A program made the translations under genes and the position numbers. A stretch of DNA of 32,755 nucleotides from CAZZCN01 sp964652975 (GTDB taxonomy: Bacteria; Bacillota; Clostridia; Saccharofermentanales; UBA5734), in contig CAZZCN010000031.1 in the NCBI GenBank assembly GCA_964652975.1, positions 1-32,755 on the forward strand, given 5' to 3'. This document shows, piece by piece, positions 16,197-24,095 of the stretch. Positions within the stretch are counted from its first letter, which is position 1; each line of letters opens with the position of its first letter. The notes beneath the pieces were generated by a model. It saw nothing but the letters and a program-made list of their open reading frames with translations, made no database searches and was not told the origin of the DNA.

Positions 16197-18269
16197 ATGA
16201 GTTTTAATGGATTCAAAGAATCTGATGCCGATGGCAGGCAAAAACGCAAAAGTATTGACGCAACCCTCGAAAATCCGGGAGAAGGCATTAATCCCGAAAC
16301 AGTCTACCTTTATGTCGGCAAACCCTTCCGCTGGTGGTGGGAGCTCGTCAGGCCGGTTCGCTATAAATTCATTATTGCGGTTGTTTTAACAACAATTTCC
16401 ATGTCCATGGTTACCATAGGAGCTACAGTTGCAGGATGGTTTGTGGACGATGTCTATGGCAAGGGTGATACATCTAAAATCCTGTTTTATTGTCTGTTAT
16501 TGGTTTTGGTACCTGTAATTCGCAGCATACTGGGACTTGTATATCGTTTTTTATATGAGATTTGCTCACAAGACCTTCTTTTACGACTCAGAGCAGGAGT
16601 TTACAGACATTTGCAAGACATGGATGGTCCGTTCTATGACAAGACAAGTGTCGGGGATCTGATGTCACGTATGACCGGAGACCTTGACATGGTCAGACAT
16701 AGTACGGCTTATGTTGTTGTTGCTTGTCTGGAGCAATTTATTATATTTACGGTCGGACTCCTTTTCATATTTTCGATTAACTGGATACTTGCATTGACTG
16801 CGCTTGCGTTTTCACCTTTTATAATTTTCATTACCACACGTTTCAGCAAAGAGGTCCGCCCTGTTTGGGACCAGGTCCGCAAGCAGTTTTCATTCCTTAA
16901 TGCCGCAGTACAGCAAAATATAAGCGGAAACCGTATTGTTAAGGCATTTGTGCGAGCAGACTACGAGACTGAGAAGTTCGAAAAACAAAATGACAGCTAC
17001 CGCAAAATTAATCTCAAGAGTGTTGCTGTCTGGATAAAATACATACCTGCCCTTGATGGACTGGCTAATTTTCTAACCATCCCGGTTATTTTAGTCGGGG
17101 GAATTCTTGTTATCAAGGGGCAGATGACGCTAGGCGGGCTGGTAGCATTCAACGGGCTGCTTTTTGTCATTAGCAACCCCATGCGTTCTGTAGGCGGACT
17201 GATTAACGAGGTGCAGAGATTTGCAGCATCGGCCGAGAAAATAATCGAACTGCTAATGGAGAAGGCTGACGTGTCGCCAAAAGAAAATTCTGCGAAAGTG
17301 AAAGAGAATACAAAAAAAGACAAAGCGGAAAGCAATACGACAGAAGACAGTAAAACAGAAAATTACAATACATCAAGCGGTATTGGAAATTTGACCGAAG
17401 GGTTAAGCCATACAATAACTGAAGGTGATTCCGAGAGCGTTCAATCGGTTGTATTTGATCATGTTTATTTTCAATATTTTGCAAACAGGGTAAGGCATGC
17501 AAAGATGGATTCGCTGACCGGAGACAATAGCGACAAGGAGGATTTCGATTCGGAATATGTCTTGAAGGACATCTCATTTGCTGCCCGGAAAGGCGAGACA
17601 ATCGGAATAATAGGTTCCACAGGAAGCGGCAAAACGACTCTCATCAATCTGATTGCAAGATTTTTTGATGCTACCAAGGGACATGTTCTTGTAAACGGCA
17701 AAAATGTCAAGGATTACTCGCTGCTGGATCTTCGCCGAAATATAGGGATTGTAATGCAGGAGGTTTTTCTTTTTTCCGATACAGTCGAGGGGAATATTGC
17801 CTACGGAAATGTAAATGCACCGATAGAAGATGTTTACCGGTATGCCAAAATAGCACAGGCGGACCAGTTTATAAGCAAAATGCCGGAAGGTTACGATACA
17901 ATTATCGGCGAGCGCGGGGTTGGCCTTTCAGGTGGACAACGTCAGAGGATTGCTCTTGCCAGGGCGTTATGTGTAGACCCGGACATTTTGATTCTGGACG
18001 ATACAACCTCGGCCATTGACATGGAGACAGAATTTGAAATACAGAAAGGGCTTGACCGGATTTTTAGTGATAGAACTGTATTTGTTGTAGCACATCGGAT
18101 ATCTTCAGTCAGAAAAGCCGACAGGATAATAGTGCTTGATAAGGGCATGATGGCAGAAACCGGCAATCATGAGGAGTTAATCGCAAAAAAGGGAATATAT
18201 TATAATGTATATATGACTCAGTCAGGCCTCTTTGACGATAACTGTTCAGAATGCGAGGTGGGTGCATAA
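16197..18269 (+). CDS. Heterodimeric ABC exporter, subunit with degenerate catalytic residue
   Basis: This is a membrane domain (six helices expected, about 40-340) fused to an ABC ATPase. It is one half of a multidrug- or lipid-type exporter of the BmrCD/TM287-288 kind. Walker A is GSTGSGKT (473-480), signature LSGGQ (577-581) and Walker B LILDDTTSAID, where the catalytic glutamate is replaced by D602. Between the two domains lies a charged, Lys/Glu/Asn/Thr-rich linker of about 60 residues (355-417), and a further hydrophilic insert of some 25 residues lies just after the first ATPase strand (about 428-452). I start at 16197, where AGGAAGAG lies about 9 bases upstream; the frame is open from an ATG at 16149 without a good site. 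The stop overlaps the next start by one base. Confidence 0.9.
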   Translation: MSFNGFKESDADGRQKRKSIDATLENPGEGINPETVYLYVGKPFRWWWELVRPVRYKFIIAVVLTTISMSMVTIGATVAGWFVDDVYGKGDTSKILFYCLLLVLVPVIRSILGLVYRFLYEICSQDLLLRLRAGVYRHLQDMDGPFYDKTSVGDLMSRMTGDLDMVRHSTAYVVVACLEQFIIFTVGLLFIFSINWILALTALAFSPFIIFITTRFSKEVRPVWDQVRKQFSFLNAAVQQNISGNRIVKAFVRADYETEKFEKQNDSYRKINLKSVAVWIKYIPALDGLANFLTIPVILVGGILVIKGQMTLGGLVAFNGLLFVISNPMRSVGGLINEVQRFAASAEKIIELLMEKADVSPKENSAKVKENTKKDKAESNTTEDSKTENYNTSSGIGNLTEGLSHTITEGDSESVQSVVFDHVYFQYFANRVRHAKMDSLTGDNSDKEDFDSEYVLKDISFAARKGETIGIIGSTGSGKTTLINLIARFFDATKGHVLVNGKNVKDYSLLDLRRNIGIVMQEVFLFSDTVEGNIAYGNVNAPIEDVYRYAKIAQADQFISKMPEGYDTIIGERGVGLSGGQRQRIALARALCVDPDILILDDTTSAIDMETEFEIQKGLDRIFSDRTVFVVAHRISSVRKADRIIVLDKGMMAETGNHEELIAKKGIYYNVYMTQSGLFDDNCSECEVGA

Positions 18270-20056
18270 TGGCCAGAAACAAATATGATATTGACGAAGA
18301 ACTGGACACCCCGTTTAATTACTCGCAAATGAAAAGGATTGGCGGATATATGAAGCCATACCTCAGGAAGATACTCTTTGCTCTGACGGTTATGATTGTT
18401 TCAAGCGCCCTGAGCCTTCTTTCACCTATGATTTTAATGATTGTCATCAATAAGTATATCCCCGGAAAAGACATTAACGGGATACTTTTCATGTCAGCGG
18501 TTTTTACCGGAATTGTCATAATTTGCGCAGCTCTTTTTGCAGTACGTACTAAATTCATAAATGTTGTCGGACAGGGAATAATACACGATATACGCCTTGA
18601 TATGTTCAAGCATCTTCAGAAATTGCCATTTGCATACTTTGACGACCGTCCGCATGGGAAGATACTCGTCAGAATTGTGAATTATGTAAACAATATAAGC
18701 GATCTTTTATCAAACGGAATAGTGAATGTTATTGTTGAGCTGATCAGCCTTTTTATTATTTTTGCGTACATGCTTTTTATCAGTCCCACACTGACATTAT
18801 ACGCGATGGCTGGAATACCGTTTTTTGTAATAGGTATGTGGACGATTAAGAATCTTCAAAGAAAAGCCCAGCAGCTGCTCAGCCGGAAAATGTCGAATAT
18901 GAACGCCTACACACAGGAGAGCCTTATTGGAATGAAAGTAACGCAGGCTTTTGTACGCGAAGAGGAGAATCGTAGAATTTTCCACAAGCTGTCATCGGAT
19001 TATAGACGGGCCTGGCTTAGATCTGTAATGCTTAATCTGATTATGTGGCCATATATAGATATTGTGACCAACATTACAATTGCTGTGCTGTATTCCGCAG
19101 GCGCCCTATGGCTTGCATCCTCTACGGGCAAGATGCTTGAAGTTGGAATAATTGTTGCATTCGTCGGTTATGTTTGGAGGTTTTGGGGACCCATAAACAC
19201 CTTGGCGTCCTTTTATTCACAGATTATGAACTCCGCTGCATATGTAGAAAGGATTTTTGAGTTTTTGGACGAACCTGTTACTATCACCGATGAAGCAGAT
19301 GCTACAGCACTTCCGGAGATAAAAGGGGAGATACGGTTCGAGAATGTTACATTCTGGTACGAAGAAGGTGTTCCGATTCTTGAGAACGTAACATTTAGCG
19401 CCCGTCAGGGTGAGTCGATTGCGCTTGTAGGACCCACAGGTGCAGGCAAATCAACTATAGTCAACTTGCTAAGCCGGTTTTATGACATACAAGGCGGTGA
19501 GATTTTAATTGACGGAAACGATATCAAGAAAGTCACTCTGGACTCGCTCAGAAGGCAGATGGGAATTATGCTTCAGGACCCGTTCCTTTTTCCCGGCACA
19601 ATTATAGAGAACATAAGATACGGGAGACTCGACGCCAGCGACGAAGAATGCATAAAAGCGGCTAAAGCTGTTTGCGCACATGAATTCATTTCGAAATTTA
19701 ATAATGGATATAACACAGTAATCAACGAACAGGGCAGCGGAGTTTCCGCAGGAGAGAAACAACTGATATCTTTTGCCAGGGTGCTCCTTTCTAATCCTAG
19801 AATCCTGATTTTGGATGAAGCAACCGCGAGCATTGACACGCAGACCGAGGTCGCTCTTCAGAAGGGGCTGAATGAATTGCTTAAAGGAAGAACCTCGTTT
19901 ATTATAGCCCACCGTCTGTCGACAATCCGCAGAGTCTCTAAAATCATGTATATTGCGGATAAATCGATAATCGAAAGCGGCACTCACGATGAACTGGTTG
20001 CATCGAAAGGATTGTACAATGACCTTTACCAAAGCCAGTTCCTGGCACTAAAATAG
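18269..20056 (+). CDS. Heterodimeric ABC exporter, subunit with catalytic glutamate
   Basis: This is the second half of the exporter: membrane domain (about 20-320) plus ABC ATPase. Walker A is GPTGAGKS (388-395) and Walker B LILDEATASID has the catalytic E517. The signature is altered to VSAGEKQ (492-498). It therefore complements subunit 1: the good LSGGQ of subunit 1 and the good Walker B of this subunit form one working ATP site, while the other site is degenerate on both sides. This is the established pattern for heterodimeric bacterial exporters. The start is the ATG in the TAATG overlap with subunit 1, with GAGGTGGG upstream; an in-frame ATG at 18251 is less likely. The length is 595 aa. 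The transported compound is unknown. Confidence 0.9.
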   Translation: MARNKYDIDEELDTPFNYSQMKRIGGYMKPYLRKILFALTVMIVSSALSLLSPMILMIVINKYIPGKDINGILFMSAVFTGIVIICAALFAVRTKFINVVGQGIIHDIRLDMFKHLQKLPFAYFDDRPHGKILVRIVNYVNNISDLLSNGIVNVIVELISLFIIFAYMLFISPTLTLYAMAGIPFFVIGMWTIKNLQRKAQQLLSRKMSNMNAYTQESLIGMKVTQAFVREEENRRIFHKLSSDYRRAWLRSVMLNLIMWPYIDIVTNITIAVLYSAGALWLASSTGKMLEVGIIVAFVGYVWRFWGPINTLASFYSQIMNSAAYVERIFEFLDEPVTITDEADATALPEIKGEIRFENVTFWYEEGVPILENVTFSARQGESIALVGPTGAGKSTIVNLLSRFYDIQGGEILIDGNDIKKVTLDSLRRQMGIMLQDPFLFPGTIIENIRYGRLDASDEECIKAAKAVCAHEFISKFNNGYNTVINEQGSGVSAGEKQLISFARVLLSNPRILILDEATASIDTQTEVALQKGLNELLKGRTSFIIAHRLSTIRRVSKIMYIADKSIIESGTHDELVASKGLYNDLYQSQFLALK

Positions 20057-20188
20057 TTGTGGCGAATTTTAGTCTTTACTCATGATGATTTCTGGCATGT
20101 TCGTTGGTTTTTGGATGTTAATTAGTTAAACCTATTACACAACAGGGAGTGTCATTTTCACAAAATAAATCCCGTTTTTATAGTAAAT

Positions 20189-20220
20189 TATGCAAAATTG
20201 CTATACTATAAACGTTTGCA
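20189..20220 (+). promoter_or_regulatory. Candidate gap promoter with dyad and cre-like site
   Basis: TGCTATACT (20199-20207) is a perfect extended -10 with TATACT as hexamer; the -35 is poor. The dyad-like TATGCAAAATTGCTAT (20189-20204) overlaps it and matches the exporter dyad at 16035-16050 in 12 of 16 positions. TATAAACGTTTGCA (20207-20220) resembles the CcpA cre consensus with a mismatch at the second base. A longer inverted repeat TATAGTA/TACTATA (20179-20185, 20204-20210) brackets the region. The rest of 20057-20298 shows no terminator for the exporter genes. Confidence 0.4.
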
Positions 20221-20298
20221 AAAAACCACTAAATGAGATAGAATCATTTTGATACGAAATTATTAGCCCGAGAGGGCAATTTACAGGAGGAAATAGAC

Positions 20299-21369
20299 AT
20301 GGCAATTAAAGTAGGTATCAATGGTTTTGGCCGTATAGGCCGTATGGTATTTCAAGCGATTTGTGACCAGGGACTGCTCGGTAAAGAGATCGATGTAGTA
20401 GCTGTTGTTGACATTTCAACCGATGCAGATTATTTTGCATACCAGATGAAATATGATTCTGTACAAGGCAAATTCAAGCACTCCGTAACCACTAAGAAAA
20501 GTTCAGCAGAAGCTGCAGGCAACGATGTTATCGTTGTTAACGGCAACGAAGTGAAGTGCGTTATGGCTCAGAGAAATCCTGCCGATCTTCCATGGGGAGC
20601 TCTCGGAGTAGATTATGTAATCGAATCCACAGGACTTTTCACAGACCTTGAGAAGGCTAACGGGCATATTGTAGCCGGAGCAAAGAAAGTAATTATTTCC
20701 GCACCGGGTAAAGGCGGAGTCAAGACAATAGTCATGGGTGTCAATGAGAACGAATATGACGCAGCAGCTCACAATGTAGTATCCAACGCATCCTGCACAA
20801 CCAACTGTCTCGCACCGGTCGTTCATGTAATACTTAAAGAGGGACTTGGGATCGAAACAGGATTGATGACAACAATACATTCATACACAGCAACACAGAA
20901 GACAGTTGACGGTCCTTCAATGAAGGATTGGAGAGGCGGACGCGCAGCTGCTATCAACATAATCCCTTCAACAACCGGAGCAGCCAAGGCGGTCGGAGAG
21001 GTTTTACCTGTAACCAAAGGCAAGCTTACCGGCATGGCTTTCAGAGTTCCCACACCTGACGTTTCAGTAGTTGACCTTACAATAAGAACTGAGAAAGACA
21101 CATCAATCGAAGAGATTGATGCAATGCTTAAGAATGCATCCAATACATATATGAGTGGAATCCTGGGCTTCACAGACGAAGAACTCGTTTCAACAGATTT
21201 TATTCACGACCAGCGTTCATCTATCTATGACTCTCTTGCTACATTACAGAACAACCTTAAAGGAGAGAAGAGATTCTTCAAGATCGTTTCTTGGTATGAC
21301 AACGAGTGGGGATACTCGAACCGTGTTGTCGATCTTGTGAAATTCATGGCCAAGAAAGACAATGCATAA
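20299..21369 (+). CDS. gap: Glyceraldehyde-3-phosphate dehydrogenase, long glycosomal-like type
   Basis: This cytoplasmic glycolytic enzyme oxidises glyceraldehyde-3-phosphate with NAD and phosphate to 1,3-bisphosphoglycerate. The Rossmann motif GINGFGRIGR starts at 8, the catalytic site is SNASCTTNC with Cys166, and the partner His194 is in TTIHSYTATQ. The C-terminal SWYDNEWGYSNRVVDL is intact. At 356 aa it is about 20 residues longer than the common Firmicute GapA. The segments MKYDSVQGKFKHSV and CVMAQRNPADLPWG and the Cys166/His194 numbering match what I remember of kinetoplastid glycosomal GAPDH. ACAGGAGGAAA precedes the ATG. The gene appears monocistronic; no cggR, pgk or tpi is adjacent. 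Confidence 0.95.
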   Translation: MAIKVGINGFGRIGRMVFQAICDQGLLGKEIDVVAVVDISTDADYFAYQMKYDSVQGKFKHSVTTKKSSAEAAGNDVIVVNGNEVKCVMAQRNPADLPWGALGVDYVIESTGLFTDLEKANGHIVAGAKKVIISAPGKGGVKTIVMGVNENEYDAAAHNVVSNASCTTNCLAPVVHVILKEGLGIETGLMTTIHSYTATQKTVDGPSMKDWRGGRAAAINIIPSTTGAAKAVGEVLPVTKGKLTGMAFRVPTPDVSVVDLTIRTEKDTSIEEIDAMLKNASNTYMSGILGFTDEELVSTDFIHDQRSSIYDSLATLQNNLKGEKRFFKIVSWYDNEWGYSNRVVDLVKFMAKKDNA

Positions 21370-21507
21370 TTAAATTGTCAACTTGTAGCTTTGATTTTTC
21401 AAATAGAAAATTTAGATAAACATGTTTTTACATAATAATTTATGTAAAATAATCTAAGTATATATTGGAATAATCATAGTATTGGGATTTATATTTAACG
21501 AAAAAAC

Positions 21508-21548
21508 AAAAAAATATTGAAAAAGTACAACTTTTTCGATATTTTTTT
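21508..21548 (+). terminator. AT-rich intrinsic terminator after gap
   Basis: A 19-bp stem (21508-21526 with 21530-21548, one G-U pair) has a 3-nt loop, ends in eight T, and is followed by GTTTTT. The stem is almost free of G and C, but its length and U-tract support termination; the A-run on the left arm makes it potentially bidirectional. Confidence 0.75.
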
Positions 21549-21576
21549 TGTTTTTATGAATGTTTTTGAAATTTTG

Positions 21577-21585
21577 TGGTAAAAT
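21577..21585 (+). promoter_or_regulatory. Candidate extended -10 promoter before the CorC-type gene
   Basis: TGGTAAAAT (21577-21585) has the TGn extension and a TAAAAT hexamer. The -35 region is weak (TTATGA at 21555-21560, 19 bp away). It lies just after the gap terminator and about 50 bp before the next gene. Confidence 0.4.
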
Positions 21586-21633
21586 ATAAATCAATAACTC
21601 AAGCAATGAGTAAAAAAGGAGAGAACACACAAC

Positions 21634-23199
21634 GTGGATGTAGACAGTAGCACCCTGATTCTGAGTCAGGTCGTGATGGCGGTACAATCATCTGATACCC
21701 AGCTTCGTATACTTTTTAATATTATAGTTCTGATATTACTAATATTGTTCAACGCAGCTTTTGCCGCTTCAGAGATGGCGGTGATAACTCTTAATGACAA
21801 TCATGTCAAGAAAATGGCTGAAGAAGGCGACAAGAATTCCAAACGAATTTTAAAATTCATCGAGAAGCCCACAAATTTCCTGTCTACTATTCAGGTTGGA
21901 ATTACATTTGCTGGTTTTTTTGCAAGTGCATTTGCTGCAGATAAATTTGCACCTATGCTGACTCGGGCGATAGACCCCGGACAGACGCTGCCATGGCTTA
22001 GCACGGTCTCGGTAGTTGTCATAACTATGATCCTGTCATATGTTTCGCTGGTCTTCGGGGAACTTGTTCCGAAGCGAGTAGCTATGAAATCACCATATGC
22101 AGTTATAAAGTATACTTTGGGCCTGTTGATTTTTACAGGGACGATTCTAAAACCATTTGTGAAGTTTTTAACATTTTCCACAAATCTTGTCTTGCGTGCA
22201 TTCGGAATCAATCCATCAGAACGCGAGCGAAAAGTAACTGAAGAAGAGATACGCATGATGGTTAATGTTGGCCGTGAGACCGGTACCATTCACGAAACAG
22301 AATTGGAAATGATAGAGAATATTTTTGATTTCAACGACACCCAGGTATCACAGATTATGACGCATCGTACTGACCTTGTCTCACTGGATTGTGATGCAAC
22401 TTTCGACGAGGTTGTTACGCTTGCAGTCCACGAGAAATTCACACGAATACCGGTATATAAGGATTCCATCGATAACATCATCGGTATTTTGCATATCAAG
22501 GATTTATTGTCCATAGCAGTAGATGGAATGTCCGGACCTTTCAAACTTGAACAGATTATACGTGAGCCTCTTTTTGTACCTGAAACGAAGACAATTGATG
22601 AGGCGTTCAGAGAAATGCAGACGGAACATGTCCAGATAGCTGTTGTAATAGACGAATACGGCGGAACTGCGGGCATAATTACAGTTGAAGATTTACTTGA
22701 AGAGATAGTAGGCAATATGCAGGATGAATACGATGAAGAGGATGAGGAGATAGTAAGAGAAGACGAGAATACTCTGATTGTGGAAGGCAAAACAGCACTT
22801 GATGAGATTTCCGACGAGCTCGATATAGAAATTCCTGAAGACCGTGACTATGATACAATCGCCGGTATGTTCATTGATATACTGGGGAGAATTCCCGATG
22901 AGGACGAGCAGCCCGAGGTAACCTATTCAAACCTCACAATGAGAGTAATGGAAATGGATGACAGGCGGATATCAAAAATCAAAATAACAGTTAACAACCC
23001 CGAACAGTCTGCCATCCAGGGTGAAGAGCCTACCAAGTCCGAGCAGGGAAGCAGAAACTCCAACGGGAACGAAAACTCCAACGGAAACAAAAACTCCAAC
23101 AAAAGCGGAAACGGAAACTCAAACGGAAACGATAGCAAAGAGGACTATGAATTAAAGAAAATCGATTTACTGAAAAGTCCCGGTAATAACAGGAAATAA
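21634..23199 (+). CDS. CNNM/CorC (HlyC) family membrane protein with CBS pair
   Basis: The family is linked to Mg2+/Co2+ efflux or resistance (CorC, MpfA); the old name haemolysin is misleading. The N-terminal CNNM-type membrane domain has about four hydrophobic segments (27-52, 83-105, 120-143, 158-185) with the motif GELVPKRVAM. A CBS pair (about 235-355) contains FTRIPVYKDSIDNIIGILHIKDLL and DEYGGTAGIITVEDLLEEIVG, followed by an acidic stretch and the C-terminal CorC_HlyC domain (about 378-453). After that comes a low-complexity, Asn/Gly/Ser-rich tail (475-500) unusual for the family. The start is GTG, with AAGGAGAG upstream. The length of 521 aa exceeds the usual 420-450 because of this tail. 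The recombinase-like gene follows after 15 bases. Confidence 0.9.
   Translation: MDVDSSTLILSQVVMAVQSSDTQLRILFNIIVLILLILFNAAFAASEMAVITLNDNHVKKMAEEGDKNSKRILKFIEKPTNFLSTIQVGITFAGFFASAFAADKFAPMLTRAIDPGQTLPWLSTVSVVVITMILSYVSLVFGELVPKRVAMKSPYAVIKYTLGLLIFTGTILKPFVKFLTFSTNLVLRAFGINPSERERKVTEEEIRMMVNVGRETGTIHETELEMIENIFDFNDTQVSQIMTHRTDLVSLDCDATFDEVVTLAVHEKFTRIPVYKDSIDNIIGILHIKDLLSIAVDGMSGPFKLEQIIREPLFVPETKTIDEAFREMQTEHVQIAVVIDEYGGTAGIITVEDLLEEIVGNMQDEYDEEDEEIVREDENTLIVEGKTALDEISDELDIEIPEDRDYDTIAGMFIDILGRIPDEDEQPEVTYSNLTMRVMEMDDRRISKIKITVNNPEQSAIQGEEPTKSEQGSRNSNGNENSNGNKNSNKSGNGNSNGNDSKEDYELKKIDLLKSPGNNRK
23053..23131 (+). repeat. 18-bp coding minisatellite (Asn/Gly/Ser-rich tail)
   Basis: About four degenerate units with the core AACTCCAACGGAAAC run in frame at the end of the CorC-type gene and encode NSNGN-type repeats. 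The 18-bp period keeps the frame, so changes in copy number would lengthen or shorten the tail without breaking the protein. Confidence 0.7.
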
Positions 23200-23214
23200 A
23201 TGGAGACATGATTA

Positions 23215-23802
23215 ATGGCTAGATATGGGTACATAAGACTTGACAACCAGGACCCGGATGTTGCGAGGCAGGCCTCACAGCTAGACAGCATCGGTGGATT
23301 TGACAAAATATTCGTTGAGAAAAAAAATACAGTACCAAGACACAATAAAATCCCTGATCAGCTCGAAAGGGCGATATCAATTTTGTCAAAGGGCGATATT
23401 CTATATGTTGCCTCAATTGATCGATTTTGTAATAAAATCGGTGAATTCATTGAGCAGACAGAACTTGTGTTATCCAAAGGCGCTGACCTTGTGTGCCTGG
23501 AAGCATCGTTTGACACCAGGAATACGGCCTCCAAGAATTCTATAAAAATGATAAAATCGCTATATGAATTAGATGTAAGAACAATGTCACGAAAGAAAAA
23601 AGAAGGGATACGCATAGCAAAAGAAAGCGGAAAGCGTATCGGAAGGCCTACAGTAAGCATCCCCGTGGGATTTCGGAAAATATGCCAACAGTGGGCTTCA
23701 GGAGAAATATCGGGTATAGAGGCAATAAGACTTGCCGAAATGAAAAGCACCACATTCTACGCAAAAGCCGTTCAAATGGGATTCAGCCGAAATAAAAAAT
23801 GA
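23215..23802 (+). CDS. Serine-recombinase/resolvase homologue lacking catalytic residues
   Basis: The fold is that of a small serine recombinase: N-terminal YGYIR, central GDILYVASIDRF, long helix E and the GRP (144-146) linker into a C-terminal helix-turn-helix (about 155-190). However, the nucleophile position, normally RVST with Ser10, reads R8-L-D10-N; the DRLGR motif reads D69-R70-F-C-N73, losing its last arginine; and the helix E FEREL..ER pattern reads LDVRTMSRKKKEG. Such a protein is unlikely to cut DNA and may act only as a DNA-binding regulator. At 195 aa it is full length and shows no frameshift. It lies 15 bases after the CorC-type gene, with GGAGAC as ribosome binding site, and has no transposon neighbours. 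Confidence 0.85.
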   Translation: MARYGYIRLDNQDPDVARQASQLDSIGGFDKIFVEKKNTVPRHNKIPDQLERAISILSKGDILYVASIDRFCNKIGEFIEQTELVLSKGADLVCLEASFDTRNTASKNSIKMIKSLYELDVRTMSRKKKEGIRIAKESGKRIGRPTVSIPVGFRKICQQWASGEISGIEAIRLAEMKSTTFYAKAVQMGFSRNKK

Positions 23803-23834
23803 AATGACTTCGTTTTGGCTAATGATTATCCTAA

Positions 23835-23911
23835 CATGAATCGTTTGCTGTAAAACTCATAAGACAAACTATTTTATTTTATTTAAAATCATATACCATA
23901 AATCGTTTGCT
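23835..23911 (+). repeat. Direct repeat of a 15-mer downstream of the recombinase homologue
   Basis: CATGAATCGTTTGCT (23835-23849) and CATAAATCGTTTGCT (23897-23911) differ at one base and are 62 bp apart. They lie between the recombinase-like gene and the foldase promoter and could be binding sites. The rest of 23803-24095 is AT-rich without an ORF. Confidence 0.6.
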
Positions 23912-23996
23912 ATATTAATTATTATGACTTTTACAAGCCCGATAATGGCGAAAAATAACACATAATATAATAATTTTGTAAATTCAAAAGACAATG

Positions 23997-24026
23997 TTGT
24001 ACAAAAGACACTTCTGCGTGTATAAT
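23997..24026 (+). promoter_or_regulatory. Candidate promoter of the foldase gene
   Basis: TTGTAC (23997-24002) and the perfect -10 TATAAT (24021-24026) are 18 bp apart, about 70 bp upstream of the foldase ATG. Confidence 0.45.
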
Positions 24027-24095
24027 ATCATTTGTTGCACCTTGCAGATAAATTTGCATTGTATGTGAAATCATATTATAAAGGATGGAATAAAA

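Noticed and set aside
21508..21548. Riboswitch or attenuator for the CorC-type gene
   Set aside because: The hairpin precedes the candidate promoter of that gene and fits simple termination of gap; no M-box-like magnesium riboswitch features were seen.
22290..22790. Minus-strand 166-codon ORF
   Set aside because: It is entirely antisense to the CBS region of the CorC-type gene, is Ser/Ile-rich and has no recognisable domain.
23215..23802. Prophage, integron or transposon marked by the recombinase gene
   Set aside because: No phage, transposase or integron genes, no inverted ends and no target duplication were seen around it, and its catalytic residues are lost.
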